Source: Gemmiger formicilis
GTDB taxonomy: Bacteria; Bacillota; Clostridia; Oscillospirales; Ruminococcaceae
DNA length: 64,000 nt
Direction of reading: 5' to 3'
NCBI RefSeq assembly: GCF_016900095.1
Contig: NZ_JACJJP010000008.1
Coordinates: 46,582 to 110,581 of the forward strand
Under the pieces are notes generated by a model. It worked only from the letters and a program-made list of their open reading frames with translations, made no database searches and was not told the DNA's origin. The position numbers were made by a program, and so were the translations under genes. Positions 33,370 to 41,473 of this stretch are shown here, one piece after another (the stretch's first letter is position 1; every line of letters begins with the position of its first letter).

Positions 33370-33398
33370 TTGAAAGTGAAGAAACAAGCAATTATAAT
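33370..33398 (+). promoter_or_regulatory. Promoter of the umuC-like gene
   Basis: TTGAAA (33370-33375) and TATAAT (33393-33398) are 17 bases apart, and a GAAGGGGG ribosome binding site follows. An operator was not identified with confidence. Confidence 0.8.
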
Positions 33399-33419
33399 AA
33401 GGCTGAAGGGGGTTGTCGT

Positions 33420-34673
33420 ATGTCAGGCCGACACATACTCCATGTCGATGCCAACAGCTTCTATTCTTCGGTTGAAATGCAGGAAAACCCCACCTTACGT
33501 GGCAAACGGATCGCCGTCTGCGGCTCGAAGGAGGACCGGCACGGCATCGTGCTGACCGCCAGCTACCCGGCCAAGCGGATGGGGGTCAAGACCGGCATGG
33601 CCATCTGGGAGGCGCAGCGGTGCTGCCGCGACCTCATCATCGTGCCGCCGCACTACCGCGAGTATATGCGGTACAGCGGCTATATGCGGGAGATTTTGCA
33701 GGACTACACCGACCAGGTCGAGGCGTTTGGCCTGGATGAAAGCTGGGCGGATGTGAGCGGCAGTGTGGGCTTGTTCGGCAGCGCCATGACCATTGCGCGG
33801 GAGATCAGCGAGAGGGTCAAACGGGAGCTGGGAATCACGGTGAGCATCGGCGTTTCCGACAATAAAGTCACCGCAAAATTGGGCAGCGACTACAAAAAGC
33901 CGGACGCCATCACCCGCATTGAGGCGGATAATTACAAGGAGATCGTCTACCCGCTGCCGGTGCAGGACCTGCTCTATGTGGGTCACGCCACCCAGCACAA
34001 GCTCAATTATTATGGCATCCGCACGATTGGCCAGCTGGCGCAGACCAACCCGGAGACTCTGCATGGCTGGTTCGGCAAGGTGGGGTACTCGCTGTCGGCC
34101 TTCGCCCGCGGGCTGGACGCCTCGCCGGTGGCGAAGCAGGACCATGTGGCAGCGGTCAAGAGCGTGGGCAACAGCGGCACCACGCCGCGGGACCTCGTCA
34201 ACAACGAGGATGTCTGGCTTATGCTGTTGGTCATGGCCGAGAGCGTTGCCATGCGGATGCGGGAACTGAACATGAAATGCACCGTGGTGGAGGTCAGCGT
34301 CCGGGACAGCGACCTGAACGGCTTTGTCCGCCAGCGCAAGATCGAAACGCCCACGAGCAGCAGTCTGGAGATCGCGCAGGTTGCCTTTGACCTGTTCAAA
34401 AGCAACTACCGCTGGGGCAAACCGCTGCGTGGCGTCGGTGTGCGCGGAGCCTCGCTGGTGCCCGCCGATACGCCGGTGCAGCTGGGTTTCTTCTGCAATG
34501 CAGAAAAGAGAGAAAAGCTGGAGCGGCTGGACAAGGCGGTGGACGGCGTGCGCGAACGGTACGGGTACACCAGCGTCCAGCGGGCGCGGATCTACACCGA
34601 CCGCGGGCTGGGGGCGATCAACCCCAAGGATGACCACACGGTGCATCCGGTGGGGTTCTTTAACGCGGGATAA
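33420..34673 (+). CDS. Y-family DNA polymerase (UmuC/DinB-like)
   Basis: 417 residues. The metal-binding acids are in LHVDANSFYSSVEM at the N-terminus and AFGLDESWADVSG (Asp106-Glu107). VSIGVSDNKVTAKLGSDYKK is the conserved palm segment; a helix-hairpin-helix and little-finger domain follow. Such polymerases copy damaged DNA and are common on Firmicute ICEs. Control by the divergent LexA-like repressor is inferred. It is followed by a small gene in the same operon. Confidence 0.93.
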   Translation: MSGRHILHVDANSFYSSVEMQENPTLRGKRIAVCGSKEDRHGIVLTASYPAKRMGVKTGMAIWEAQRCCRDLIIVPPHYREYMRYSGYMREILQDYTDQVEAFGLDESWADVSGSVGLFGSAMTIAREISERVKRELGITVSIGVSDNKVTAKLGSDYKKPDAITRIEADNYKEIVYPLPVQDLLYVGHATQHKLNYYGIRTIGQLAQTNPETLHGWFGKVGYSLSAFARGLDASPVAKQDHVAAVKSVGNSGTTPRDLVNNEDVWLMLLVMAESVAMRMRELNMKCTVVEVSVRDSDLNGFVRQRKIETPTSSSLEIAQVAFDLFKSNYRWGKPLRGVGVRGASLVPADTPVQLGFFCNAEKREKLERLDKAVDGVRERYGYTSVQRARIYTDRGLGAINPKDDHTVHPVGFFNAG

Positions 34674-34707
34674 GAAATTTTGATGAGCGGCAAGGAGGCG
34701 CAGCGCA

Positions 34708-34974
34708 ATGTCACGCAAGATCATTGGACGCGAAAAGCGGTATGTGGAAGTGGATGTCCGCTTCGAGCCGGACGGCCACCTGCGGCCGCTGGCGATCCGC
34801 TTTGGCCCGGAGCAGGTGTACGAGATCGACAAGATCAAGGATGTCAGCCGCCGCGCCGCCGAGGTGGGCGGTGTGGGGGATCGGTATGCCTGTGTGATCC
34901 ACGGCCAGGAAACGAACCTCTGGATGGAAAAGGGACGATGGTTTGTGGAGGCCAAGCTGGTGGCCAAAGCGTGA
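34708..34974 (+). CDS. Small hypothetical partner of the Y-family polymerase
   Basis: 88 residues; AAGGAGG precedes the ATG. The sequence is beta-rich (KRYVEVDVRFEPDGHLRPLA, then YACVIHGQETNLWMEKGRWF). Genes of this kind often follow umuC on such elements, but I know no function. A terminator lies 25 bases downstream. Confidence 0.6.
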   Translation: MSRKIIGREKRYVEVDVRFEPDGHLRPLAIRFGPEQVYEIDKIKDVSRRAAEVGGVGDRYACVIHGQETNLWMEKGRWFVEAKLVAKA

Positions 34975-35000
34975 TATAATGCAGCCTTTATATAAAGCAA

Positions 35001-35056
35001 ATGCCGCGGGTGCAGGTGTGAATCGGGTGATTCGGGAACCTGCCTCGCGGCGTTTT
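35001..35056 (+). terminator. Terminator of the umuC operon
   Basis: The arms around GCCGCG...GTGCAGGT and ACCTGC...CGCGGC pair with small internal mismatches, and TTTT follows. Confidence 0.7.
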
Positions 35057-35137
35057 GCATCTATATGATGGCACGAAGCCTTATTTGTTGTCCGCGATCG
35101 GCCGGGCGATTGCCCTGGCATGGCCTTAAGCGGTGGG

Positions 35138-35165
35138 AACGGTATCGAGATTTCGGTACCGTTTT
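35138..35165 (+). terminator. Terminator-like hairpin
   Basis: AACGGTA (35138-35144) pairs with TACCGTT (35157-35163), with an inner CGAGA/TTTCG stem, and TTTT follows. Confidence 0.55.
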
Positions 35166-35203
35166 GTCTATGACTATAAGATACAGGATAATTTTGACAA
35201 CCA

Positions 35204-35232
35204 TTTGAAGTCTGTTTGAAGAAACTTCAAAC
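35204..35232. promoter_or_regulatory. TTTGAAG repeats before the M23 gene
   Basis: TTTGAAG occurs at 35204 and 35215, and GTTTGAAG (35214-35221) forms an inverted repeat with CTTCAAAC (35225-35232). A TTGACA lies at 35194-35199. It looks like an operator over the leader of the hydrolase gene. Confidence 0.4.
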
Positions 35233-35269
35233 AATTTATCACCAATTTGTGAAGGAGGCGATTGATGAT

Positions 35270-37192
35270 ATGGTAGAACCCAAACAGAAACCGGCAGGCA
35301 AGCCTGTCCACACGGCAGACAAAGCCCGCCTGCCGCGCACCGCGATGCGCGCCGTCTGGCTGCGCACCCGCGAAGGCACCCGGCGGCTTGTCGCGGAGGA
35401 ACACCGGGATGGGCAGTATCAGGAAGCAGCGGCTCAAGAAGAACGCGCCGTGGATGCGGTTGCTTCCGCAACAGAAACGGCTGTCGGTACCGCGCTGCGC
35501 AGCGGAAAAAAGCTGGCGCAGCAGGTCGCCCAAAAGCGGAGGTCGGAAAAAACAGCGGAGCGGACAATGGACATAGGGACTCGGCCGCCGACAGATGTGC
35601 CGGGCAATCCGGATTCCCGGAACACTGCCGCTTCACCTTATTATAAAAGGCGGAACAGGCAGAGTCAGCCGGCGCGGAGACGATTCACAGCATTCCCAAC
35701 GCAGATAGACGGAAATCAAGTGCGCCAGGCGGAAGCCGACAATCTCCACCAGAGCCGTCTGCGGCATGATTCGCTGGCGCGGTTCCAGGTAACCACACGG
35801 CGAAAAGCACAGCCGCAGCAAGCACCACTGCCCAAAACAGTATCTGCCGCCGGTAAGAAATCATCCAAAGCCCTACTTGCACAAACCCGAGCCGCCAAAA
35901 CTGTGCAACGTGCCAAGCAGGCCGCACAGGCGGCCGGCTCGGCGGCGAAAAAGACGGCGGATGCCGTCATGGCGGGGCTCAAAACTCTGTGGGCTGCCAC
36001 CCATACACTGGTGTTGGCCATCGCGGCGGGCGGAGCCTGCGCGGTGCTGGTCGTTATGATCGTCTGCATGATTGCGCTGGTGATCGGCTCGGGATTCGGC
36101 ATCTTCTTTGCCGCAGAACCCGCCGGGGACGGCATGAGCCTGGCCGACGCCATCACCCAACTCAACGGCGAATACCAGGACCGGCTGGAAGAGATCGAGA
36201 ACGACCACCCCCACGACCGCCTTGCGATCACCTCCAATGACGGCAGTTATGCCATCGCCTGGCAGGATGTCCTGGCAGTTTTCGCTGCCCGCACCAGCGG
36301 AGCCGAGAACGGCGCACCGGTGGCGTATCTGGACGAGGCCAACCTGGAGCGGCTGCGGCAGATCATGTGGGACATGAACGAAATCACCTGGGAAGTCGAG
36401 ACACAGACCCACGAGGTAGAGACTACCCCGGCCACCGACACAACAGCCGACGCCACGGCAGCTACGACGGGAGAAGATTTCGGCACCCGCACAGCCTCGG
36501 CATCGGAACGCAGCGGCGGAGAGGGAACGCCCGCTTCTACTACCTCTGGCGCAGACGATCCGAGCACAGATAATTCAGATGAAAATGAGGACGGCCCCGC
36601 CACCACCACGGTGACCGAGACCGTCCTTATTCTAACTTTACACCACAAAACCGCCGAGGAAATGCGCGAGGAATATCGCTTCAACCCCCGCCAGAACGAG
36701 TACCTGACCCTGCTCAGTGCCGAGGACGCAGCCCCGCTCTGGGCCGATCTGCTCGGCGGCTTTGCCATGGGCGAGCTGGGCGGCGAGATCTTGGCGCCTG
36801 GTTCCGATACCACACTGGCCGATGGTGCCCTGCAATGGCCGCTGCCGGTGGCGGGCACGATCACCTCGCCGCAGGGCTACCGTACCGACCCGATCACCGG
36901 CGAAACCAGCTACCACAGCGGCACCGACATCGCTGTGCCCGAGGGCACCCCGATCCTGGCCGCCGCCGACGGCACCGTGACCATCGCCAACGCCCTTGAC
37001 AGTTGGGGCGGCAGCTACGGCTACTACGTCAAAATCGACCACGGCGGCGGGCTGACCACGCTGTATGCGCATTGCTCGAGCATCTGCGTCACGACAGGCC
37101 AGCAGGTCAAAGCCGGCGAGGTCATCGCCTACGTCGGCCAGACCGGCCGCGCTACGGGACCGCATCTGCATTTTGAGGTTCATTCGTCCTGA
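35270..37192 (+). CDS. CD1108-type conjugation protein with M23 peptidase domain
   Basis: About 640 residues from ATG 35270 (AAGGAGG at 35252-35258). The N-terminal ~230 residues are basic and poorly structured, typical of the cytoplasmic part of CD1108-type proteins. One membrane helix follows (LVLAIAAGGACAVLVVMIVC), then an extracellular region with a Thr/Ser/Glu spacer. The C-terminal M23 domain has YHSGTDIAVPEGTPI and GPHLHFEVHSS, the metal ligands of LytM-like endopeptidases. It cuts peptidoglycan so the conjugation channel can pass. The second hydrolase domain often found in homologues is absent. Confidence 0.85.
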   Translation: MVEPKQKPAGKPVHTADKARLPRTAMRAVWLRTREGTRRLVAEEHRDGQYQEAAAQEERAVDAVASATETAVGTALRSGKKLAQQVAQKRRSEKTAERTMDIGTRPPTDVPGNPDSRNTAASPYYKRRNRQSQPARRRFTAFPTQIDGNQVRQAEADNLHQSRLRHDSLARFQVTTRRKAQPQQAPLPKTVSAAGKKSSKALLAQTRAAKTVQRAKQAAQAAGSAAKKTADAVMAGLKTLWAATHTLVLAIAAGGACAVLVVMIVCMIALVIGSGFGIFFAAEPAGDGMSLADAITQLNGEYQDRLEEIENDHPHDRLAITSNDGSYAIAWQDVLAVFAARTSGAENGAPVAYLDEANLERLRQIMWDMNEITWEVETQTHEVETTPATDTTADATAATTGEDFGTRTASASERSGGEGTPASTTSGADDPSTDNSDENEDGPATTTVTETVLILTLHHKTAEEMREEYRFNPRQNEYLTLLSAEDAAPLWADLLGGFAMGELGGEILAPGSDTTLADGALQWPLPVAGTITSPQGYRTDPITGETSYHSGTDIAVPEGTPILAAADGTVTIANALDSWGGSYGYYVKIDHGGGLTTLYAHCSSICVTTGQQVKAGEVIAYVGQTGRATGPHLHFEVHSS

Positions 37193-37656
37193 TGAGCAGT
37201 GTTTGTGTCCGAGTCCTCTTTGCCGGATGCCCTATGTACCTTCTCCAGCACCTCCCGCAAAACTGGCGGCACGGGCGCGCCCATCTCGGCGGCGTTTTCC
37301 AGAATGCTGCCCAGCTCCGTGGCGATGTACCAGGTCAGGACAATGGGCGTCAGCAGCATATCGTAGTCGAATGGCAGCTGCAGGCCGGGCACATGGTTGA
37401 TTACCAGGCCCAAAAAGATGTCGGTCAGAACGCTCACACAGATCATAATCGTGCTGCCGCCCTTGTGCCACAGCCCCTGCCGCGCCTTGCTGGAGTTCCA
37501 CGCCTTCTCCTTGATGGCCAGTGCGGTACCCGTCGCGCAATCCAGTAACATACAAATCGCATACAAAACCGCCAGCCACCCCAGCCAGCCGTGCAGGGCG
37601 GCCCACAGCCCGAGCGCCCCGACGCTCGCCAGTTTTTCCATTGTATCAGTCTGCAT
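37180..37656 (-). CDS. TcdE-type holin (Phage_holin_4_1 family)
   Basis: 158 residues from ATG 37656 with GAAGGAG upstream. Three to four hydrophobic segments (LHGWLGWLAVLYAICMLLDC, ICVSVLTDIFLGLVINHVPG, LLTPIVLTWYIATELGSILE) frame the conserved loop KAWNSSKARQGLWHKG of the Phage_holin_4_1 family. That family includes TcdE of C. difficile, needed for release of toxins that lack signal peptides. It is transcribed divergently from the lectin-amidase gene, and both have a TTTACA-N16-CTCTTT promoter. Likely role: export of the neighbouring signal-less lectin enzymes. Confidence 0.85.
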   Translation of the reverse strand: MQTDTMEKLASVGALGLWAALHGWLGWLAVLYAICMLLDCATGTALAIKEKAWNSSKARQGLWHKGGSTIMICVSVLTDIFLGLVINHVPGLQLPFDYDMLLTPIVLTWYIATELGSILENAAEMGAPVPPVLREVLEKVHRASGKEDSDTNTAHQDE

Positions 37657-37690
37657 AGTTTTTCTCCTTCGTTGATGTGTTTCAAAAAAT

Positions 37691-37718
37691 AAAGAGAGCA
37701 AACGGCGTCAAATGTAAA
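37691..37718 (-). promoter_or_regulatory. Candidate TcdR-type promoter of the holin gene
   Basis: On the minus strand TTTACA (37713-37718) is followed after 16 bases by CTCTTT (37691-37696). The ATG is 34 bases downstream. It mirrors the amidase promoter, which is why the two form a large inverted repeat (37689-37752). Confidence 0.7.
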
Positions 37719-37722
37719 CTGC

Positions 37723-37750
37723 TTTACATTTTTCCGTCTTTGCTCTCTTT
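37723..37750 (+). promoter_or_regulatory. Candidate TcdR-type promoter of the lectin-amidase gene
   Basis: TTTACA (37723-37728), 16 bases, CTCTTT (37745-37750). The spacing and both hexamers are identical to the holin, lectin-peptidase and sigma-factor promoters nearby. Confidence 0.7.
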
Positions 37751-37753
37751 ATC

Positions 37754-37773
37754 TTTTGAGCGGCCGCTCAAAA
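37754..37773. repeat. 20-bp perfect palindrome in the amidase leader
   Basis: TTTTGAGCGGCCGCTCAAAA lies just after the -10 box and eight bases before the AAGGAG ribosome binding site. In RNA it would form a hairpin at the very 5' end of the message; in DNA it could be an operator. Confidence 0.7.
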
Positions 37774-37795
37774 AAACATAAAGGAGAAATGACAA

Positions 37796-38785
37796 ATGGC
37801 TTACGAATTCAACCACTACTATGAACTGCAAAACGTGCAGACCCGGAAGTATGTGAATATCCTGGGCAACCATGAGGACGGCACCGTCAAGAATGGCGAG
37901 ACGGTCAACTTGTTCGCGCGGACGGACAACCCTGACCAGCGTTGGGCGCTGGAAAACTACGGCGGCAGTGGGAATGTGCGGATCGTGCTGCAGCGCGGCG
38001 AGGGCTGGTATGCGCTGAACTACAATGTAAGCAACGCCAACTGCATTGTCTGGCACCTGAACACGGCGGAGGACACCGATACGGTCATCACCACCATCCC
38101 GGCTGACGGCAAGGCAAATACCTACTACTTTATGCTGCGGGATCGCTCACTTTATTTGACGGCGGTGGGAACTTCGCTAAAGTGGCAGCCTTACACTGGC
38201 GGCGAAGAGCAGATGTTCACGATCCTCGAACCCGGCACCGGCGGCGATGGCGGCGACGAGGGGGATGTCTCGACCGTGCCGGATTCCGACCTGGTTACCC
38301 GGTTCATTCCCGCATACGAGGGCAATTACACCAAGAACCGCACGGCACAGGGTGGTGTGATCTCGGAAATTACCATCCACCATTGCGCCGGCGTAATGAC
38401 CATTGATTCCCTGGGCGCGCTTTGGCAGCGTGTGGGGCGGGAAGGTTCCTCGCACTATGGCGTCTCGGAGACCGAGATCGGCCAGTATGTGCATGAAAGC
38501 GACGTGGCTTGGACGAATGGCAACTGGGAGGCAAACTGCCGTGCTGTGACGATTGAGACTTCCAACAGCGGCGGCGCGCCGCAGTGGCCGGTTTCGGACA
38601 CGACCTTTGCAACGCTCGTCACCCTGGTGGCGGATATTGCCCGCCGCAACGGGCTGGGCAAGCTCATCAAGGGGCAGAACCTGACCTGGCACAGCATGTA
38701 CGCCGCCACCGCCTGCCCGGGACCGTACCTGTCCGGCAAGCTGCAGGAACTGGTCGACCGGGCCAACATGATCAACGGGTTCTAA
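37796..38785 (+). CDS. RICIN-lectin N-acetylmuramoyl-L-alanine amidase
   Basis: 329 residues; AAAGGAG is upstream. No signal peptide: the protein begins MAYEFNHYYELQNVQTRKYV. Residues ~1-145 form a beta-trefoil RICIN-type lectin (paired QRW and LYLTA features). After a Gly/Asp linker, residues ~165-325 are an Amidase_2/PGRP domain with zinc ligands in EITIHHCAG and TACPGPYL. It would cut the amide between MurNAc and L-Ala. Its sister gene at 38909 starts with the same lectin plan and leader. Export probably depends on the divergent holin. Confidence 0.88.
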   Translation: MAYEFNHYYELQNVQTRKYVNILGNHEDGTVKNGETVNLFARTDNPDQRWALENYGGSGNVRIVLQRGEGWYALNYNVSNANCIVWHLNTAEDTDTVITTIPADGKANTYYFMLRDRSLYLTAVGTSLKWQPYTGGEEQMFTILEPGTGGDGGDEGDVSTVPDSDLVTRFIPAYEGNYTKNRTAQGGVISEITIHHCAGVMTIDSLGALWQRVGREGSSHYGVSETEIGQYVHESDVAWTNGNWEANCRAVTIETSNSGGAPQWPVSDTTFATLVTLVADIARRNGLGKLIKGQNLTWHSMYAATACPGPYLSGKLQELVDRANMINGF

Positions 38786-38814
38786 AAAAATTTTTGATTT
38801 TTTTATTTTGACTG

Positions 38815-38842
38815 TTTACAAAACGCAACGTTCTGACTCTTT
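38815..38842 (+). promoter_or_regulatory. Candidate TcdR-type promoter of the lectin-peptidase gene
   Basis: TTTACA (38815-38820), 16 bases, CTCTTT (38837-38842). AACGTTC at 38827-38833 and 38851-38857, and a GCGCTT/AAGCGC hairpin at 38864-38879, lie in the leader. Confidence 0.7.
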
Positions 38843-38908
38843 ACTCTATGAACGTTCAACAAAGCGCTTGACGAAGCGCAAATCTAAATTAAAAAGGAGA
38901 AATGAAAA

Positions 38909-39907
38909 ATGGCTTATGAAAACGGTGGCACCTATTGGATTTGTCCGGTAGACAACACCGGGGTTGCACTGAGCGTGCGCGGTGACAGTCAGGTCTCGCA
39001 GAACCGCGACGTCTTCCTCTACAAGAAAGAAGATATCGGCGATCAGCTCTGGCGCGTGGATGTCGGCAACGGTTTTGCCCGGATCAAGAGCACACTGGAC
39101 GACCGGTATGCGCTGAACATTTACCTTTCCACCGGCAATTGCGATATCCACACCTGGGCAGACAACCTCGAGGATTCCAAGATCAACTTCCGCACAATTG
39201 ACGCGAGCAACAACATCTATCAAATTCAGAATTATCGCAACAACGCGGACAACAACCTTTATCTGACCGCCAGCAAAGCGGCCAGCGGCGGCTTGGTGAC
39301 CTGGAACGCTTCGAACGGCAGTTCTCTCCAGAAGTGGAAGCTGATCAAGAAAACGGGCGGCGGCACTGGCACCGCGCATGAGATTTCTATGCCGGTGAAT
39401 ATCAACCAGAAATATATCGGCAACTCCACGTTCGTTCAAGCAACCGGGTGTGCCCTTTGTTGTGGGGTTGATATTGCTTCTAAGCTTCACAACACCACTT
39501 ATTCCATTTCGGATTTCCGACTCGGTACAGATTATACAGAGTACTGGAAGAACGGCGACCCCATCGCCTCCTACAACTGGACCGGTCCCGGTGGTTTCGA
39601 TATGACACCTACCGAAGATTATAGGGCGATTAGCGAGGCCGACACTATTGAACGAATCCGGGCAAAAGTCCGAAGCGGTATTCCGATTGCCTGCCACGCA
39701 GTCGGGTCTGGAGGTAAAGAACATTGGTTTGTTCCCTACAAACTGGACGGCAGCACGGGGAGCACGTGGGCCACTTGTGGCATTTGGGTTCTTGATCCGT
39801 ATAACGGTGATAAAAACTCGTATAATGGTCGCAAGGTTCCAATCTGGACTGCTATGCATGACAGTGGGGTTACTCTTGGGATCAACAGGGCTAGAATCCC
39901 CAAATAA
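38909..39907 (+). CDS. RICIN-lectin papain-like (C39_2-type) cysteine peptidase
   Basis: 332 residues with AAAAGGAG upstream and no signal peptide. The N-terminal ~150 residues are a RICIN-type trefoil (DIGDQLWRVDVGNG, then NNLYLTASKAASGG, then SLQKWKLIKK). The C-terminal domain has a papain-like triad: Cys181 in TGCALCCGVDIAS, His272 in KEHWFVPYK and Asp296 in WVLDPYNGD. This resembles C39-like peptidases that cut peptides. The substrate could be peptidoglycan cross-links or a target-cell protein. It forms a regulon with the amidase and holin through an identical promoter. Confidence 0.8.
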   Translation: MAYENGGTYWICPVDNTGVALSVRGDSQVSQNRDVFLYKKEDIGDQLWRVDVGNGFARIKSTLDDRYALNIYLSTGNCDIHTWADNLEDSKINFRTIDASNNIYQIQNYRNNADNNLYLTASKAASGGLVTWNASNGSSLQKWKLIKKTGGGTGTAHEISMPVNINQKYIGNSTFVQATGCALCCGVDIASKLHNTTYSISDFRLGTDYTEYWKNGDPIASYNWTGPGGFDMTPTEDYRAISEADTIERIRAKVRSGIPIACHAVGSGGKEHWFVPYKLDGSTGSTWATCGIWVLDPYNGDKNSYNGRKVPIWTAMHDSGVTLGINRARIPK

Positions 39908-39972
39908 CTGTACGTAATAAATCTAGCCTCGCTTAATCTTCCACACGCCACAATAAAACATATAAGCACAAG

Positions 39973-40015
39973 CCCTCGCGATATGTAGGAATATTACGTA
40001 TCGCGGGGGTTGTAT
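39973..40015 (+). terminator. Terminator after the lectin-peptidase gene
   Basis: CCCTCGCGATA (39973-39983) pairs with TATCGCGGGGG (39999-40009), followed by a T-rich run. Confidence 0.65.
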
Positions 40016-40083
40016 GTTGTCCGCTGAAAGCAACAGAAAACGGTGGAGAGAAAGATATTGATTAGGAGAAAAAGTAATGGTTG

Positions 40084-40779
40084 TCAGAATGAGAGAGTAT
40101 CGCCGCCAGCAAAATAAATTGTCCGATGATCAATTCGTTCGATTTCCTTGTTCGACAAATCAATTTCGTAACACTGCGGAAAGGTGATGCTTAGATCCGT
40201 AGAGTCAAAGAATTGCCAAGTGAAATCTTCTGGGTTTCCTTCATATAAAATCTTGATGCCAATAATGCGTCCATCCGAAACCATTTCTCCTGATATTTGC
40301 CATAAACCGGGAGCAGCGAACCAACCAACGCCATCCTTACACAGGCTATTTCCCGTTTCATCGATAGAAAGATTCAACTCTGGGAAATCTTCCAGCGATT
40401 CATAATAGACAAAGTCATCATCCGATTCCGATGTTTCATTATTTGATGAGGCTGCTGTTGATTCGGCTGAATTTTCGTTCCTCTTTTCTGAACTGGATGC
40501 AGAAGAAGGTATTTTTTCATCACTGGAAGTACCGTCCGCTGAAGAGATGACTGACGATTCGGCCGGTACCTCTGTCGATTGCGTCACCTGCGGGGAAGTG
40601 GTTTGTACAGGCGTGGCTGGATCGCCGGAAGAAGGAGTTTCCTCCGTTTCCGGCTCGGACTGCACTGCAGTGTCGGACGATGTTCCCGGCGATGCCGGTG
40701 AGATTGTGATGGTACACCCGCTGAGCAGCGCAGCGCCCATCGCACAGGACAGCAGAACGCTGCCGATTTTGCGTTTCAT
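40084..40779 (-). CDS. Lipoprotein of the sigma-factor operon
   Basis: 231 residues with a lipoprotein signal: basic MKRKIG, hydrophobic core and lipobox LLSGC. Residues ~25-125 are a Ser/Thr/Glu-rich spacer, probably spanning the wall. The C-terminal ~100 residues (DFVYYESLEDFPELNLSIDE onward) form a compact domain I do not recognise. It lies downstream of the TcdR-like sigma gene on the same strand with a 107-base gap and so may be read from the same promoter. It could act as an immunity or sensing component; this is inference. Confidence 0.7.
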   Translation of the reverse strand: MKRKIGSVLLSCAMGAALLSGCTITISPASPGTSSDTAVQSEPETEETPSSGDPATPVQTTSPQVTQSTEVPAESSVISSADGTSSDEKIPSSASSSEKRNENSAESTAASSNNETSESDDDFVYYESLEDFPELNLSIDETGNSLCKDGVGWFAAPGLWQISGEMVSDGRIIGIKILYEGNPEDFTWQFFDSTDLSITFPQCYEIDLSNKEIERIDHRTIYFAGGDTLSF

Positions 40780-40886
40780 GGGAAAATCCTCCTTTGTCTA
40801 GATATTGCAATAATAATCCTATAAAAATCATATCGGTTCCGGCTGATCACGTCAACCATGTGGCGGATTTGTGCTGATCTTAACTG

Positions 40887-41450
40887 TTATAGTGCAGTGT
40901 TTTTGTCTTTGCCCCAAGCCTCTTTGATTTTTTGAAGCGCTTTGATTTTGGTTTGGTTGATGGCTTGCCGGGTTTTGTGCTTTTGCCGTGCTACTTCGGC
41001 AACAGATTGCTGTTCAAAATAGATGGCATAAATGATAGCAAACTCGTATTCATTCAAAACCTTATGCAAATCTTGAAGCGTCAATTGGTCGTATTGGTCA
41101 CATGTACTTGTCTTCTGCGCATACTCAATGGCTTGTGGAAGCGTTGCATCTTCCAGGTAAGAAGTGCCCCGTTCTTTTGCCTTTTGCTTTGATAGCACTA
41201 TATATTCGTTTTTCACCGAATTGGCTATGTAACGAATGACGGTTACATCATCCGTTGAAGATAAGCGGCTCATGTCCCATGTTTTCAGCATCGAGAGCAA
41301 AAAGCATTGTAAGTCCTCAAAGCTGTCTTCCCTGTGCAGGAAAAACGCATATCGCTTGATGAGCGGTTTGAACTTTTCAACAAGCTCTAAGGCAGCGTTG
41401 GCATCACCATCTTGATAAGCAAGAATTTGTTTGTAAATCTCTGCAGGCAT
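40887..41450 (-). CDS. TcdR/UviA-like group 5 RNA polymerase sigma factor
   Basis: 187 residues, close to the ~180 of TcdR, BotR, TetR and UviA. The region-2 part reads FKPLIKRYAFFLHREDSFED, then VTVIRYIANSVKNEYIVLSK, paralleling the TcdR arrangement I remember. The region-4 helix-turn-helix is SVAEVARQKHKTRQAINQTK followed by a basic helix. Group 5 sigmas turn on toxin and bacteriocin genes at TTTACA-type promoters. The same TTTACA-N16-CTCTTT sequence lies in front of this gene, the holin and both lectin enzymes, so it probably activates itself and the whole module. Confidence 0.8.
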   Translation of the reverse strand: MPAEIYKQILAYQDGDANAALELVEKFKPLIKRYAFFLHREDSFEDLQCFLLSMLKTWDMSRLSSTDDVTVIRYIANSVKNEYIVLSKQKAKERGTSYLEDATLPQAIEYAQKTSTCDQYDQLTLQDLHKVLNEYEFAIIYAIYFEQQSVAEVARQKHKTRQAINQTKIKALQKIKEAWGKDKNTAL

Positions 41451-41473
41451 TTTTCTCTACTACCCCTTGGGGT

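Noticed and set aside
33495..35060. 521-codon open frame on the minus strand
   Set aside because: Antisense of the Y-family polymerase gene.
37689..37752. Invertible promoter or terminator
   Set aside because: First read as an invertible element or a bidirectional terminator. It lacks proper T runs and a recombinase, and is fully explained by two divergent copies of the same promoter.
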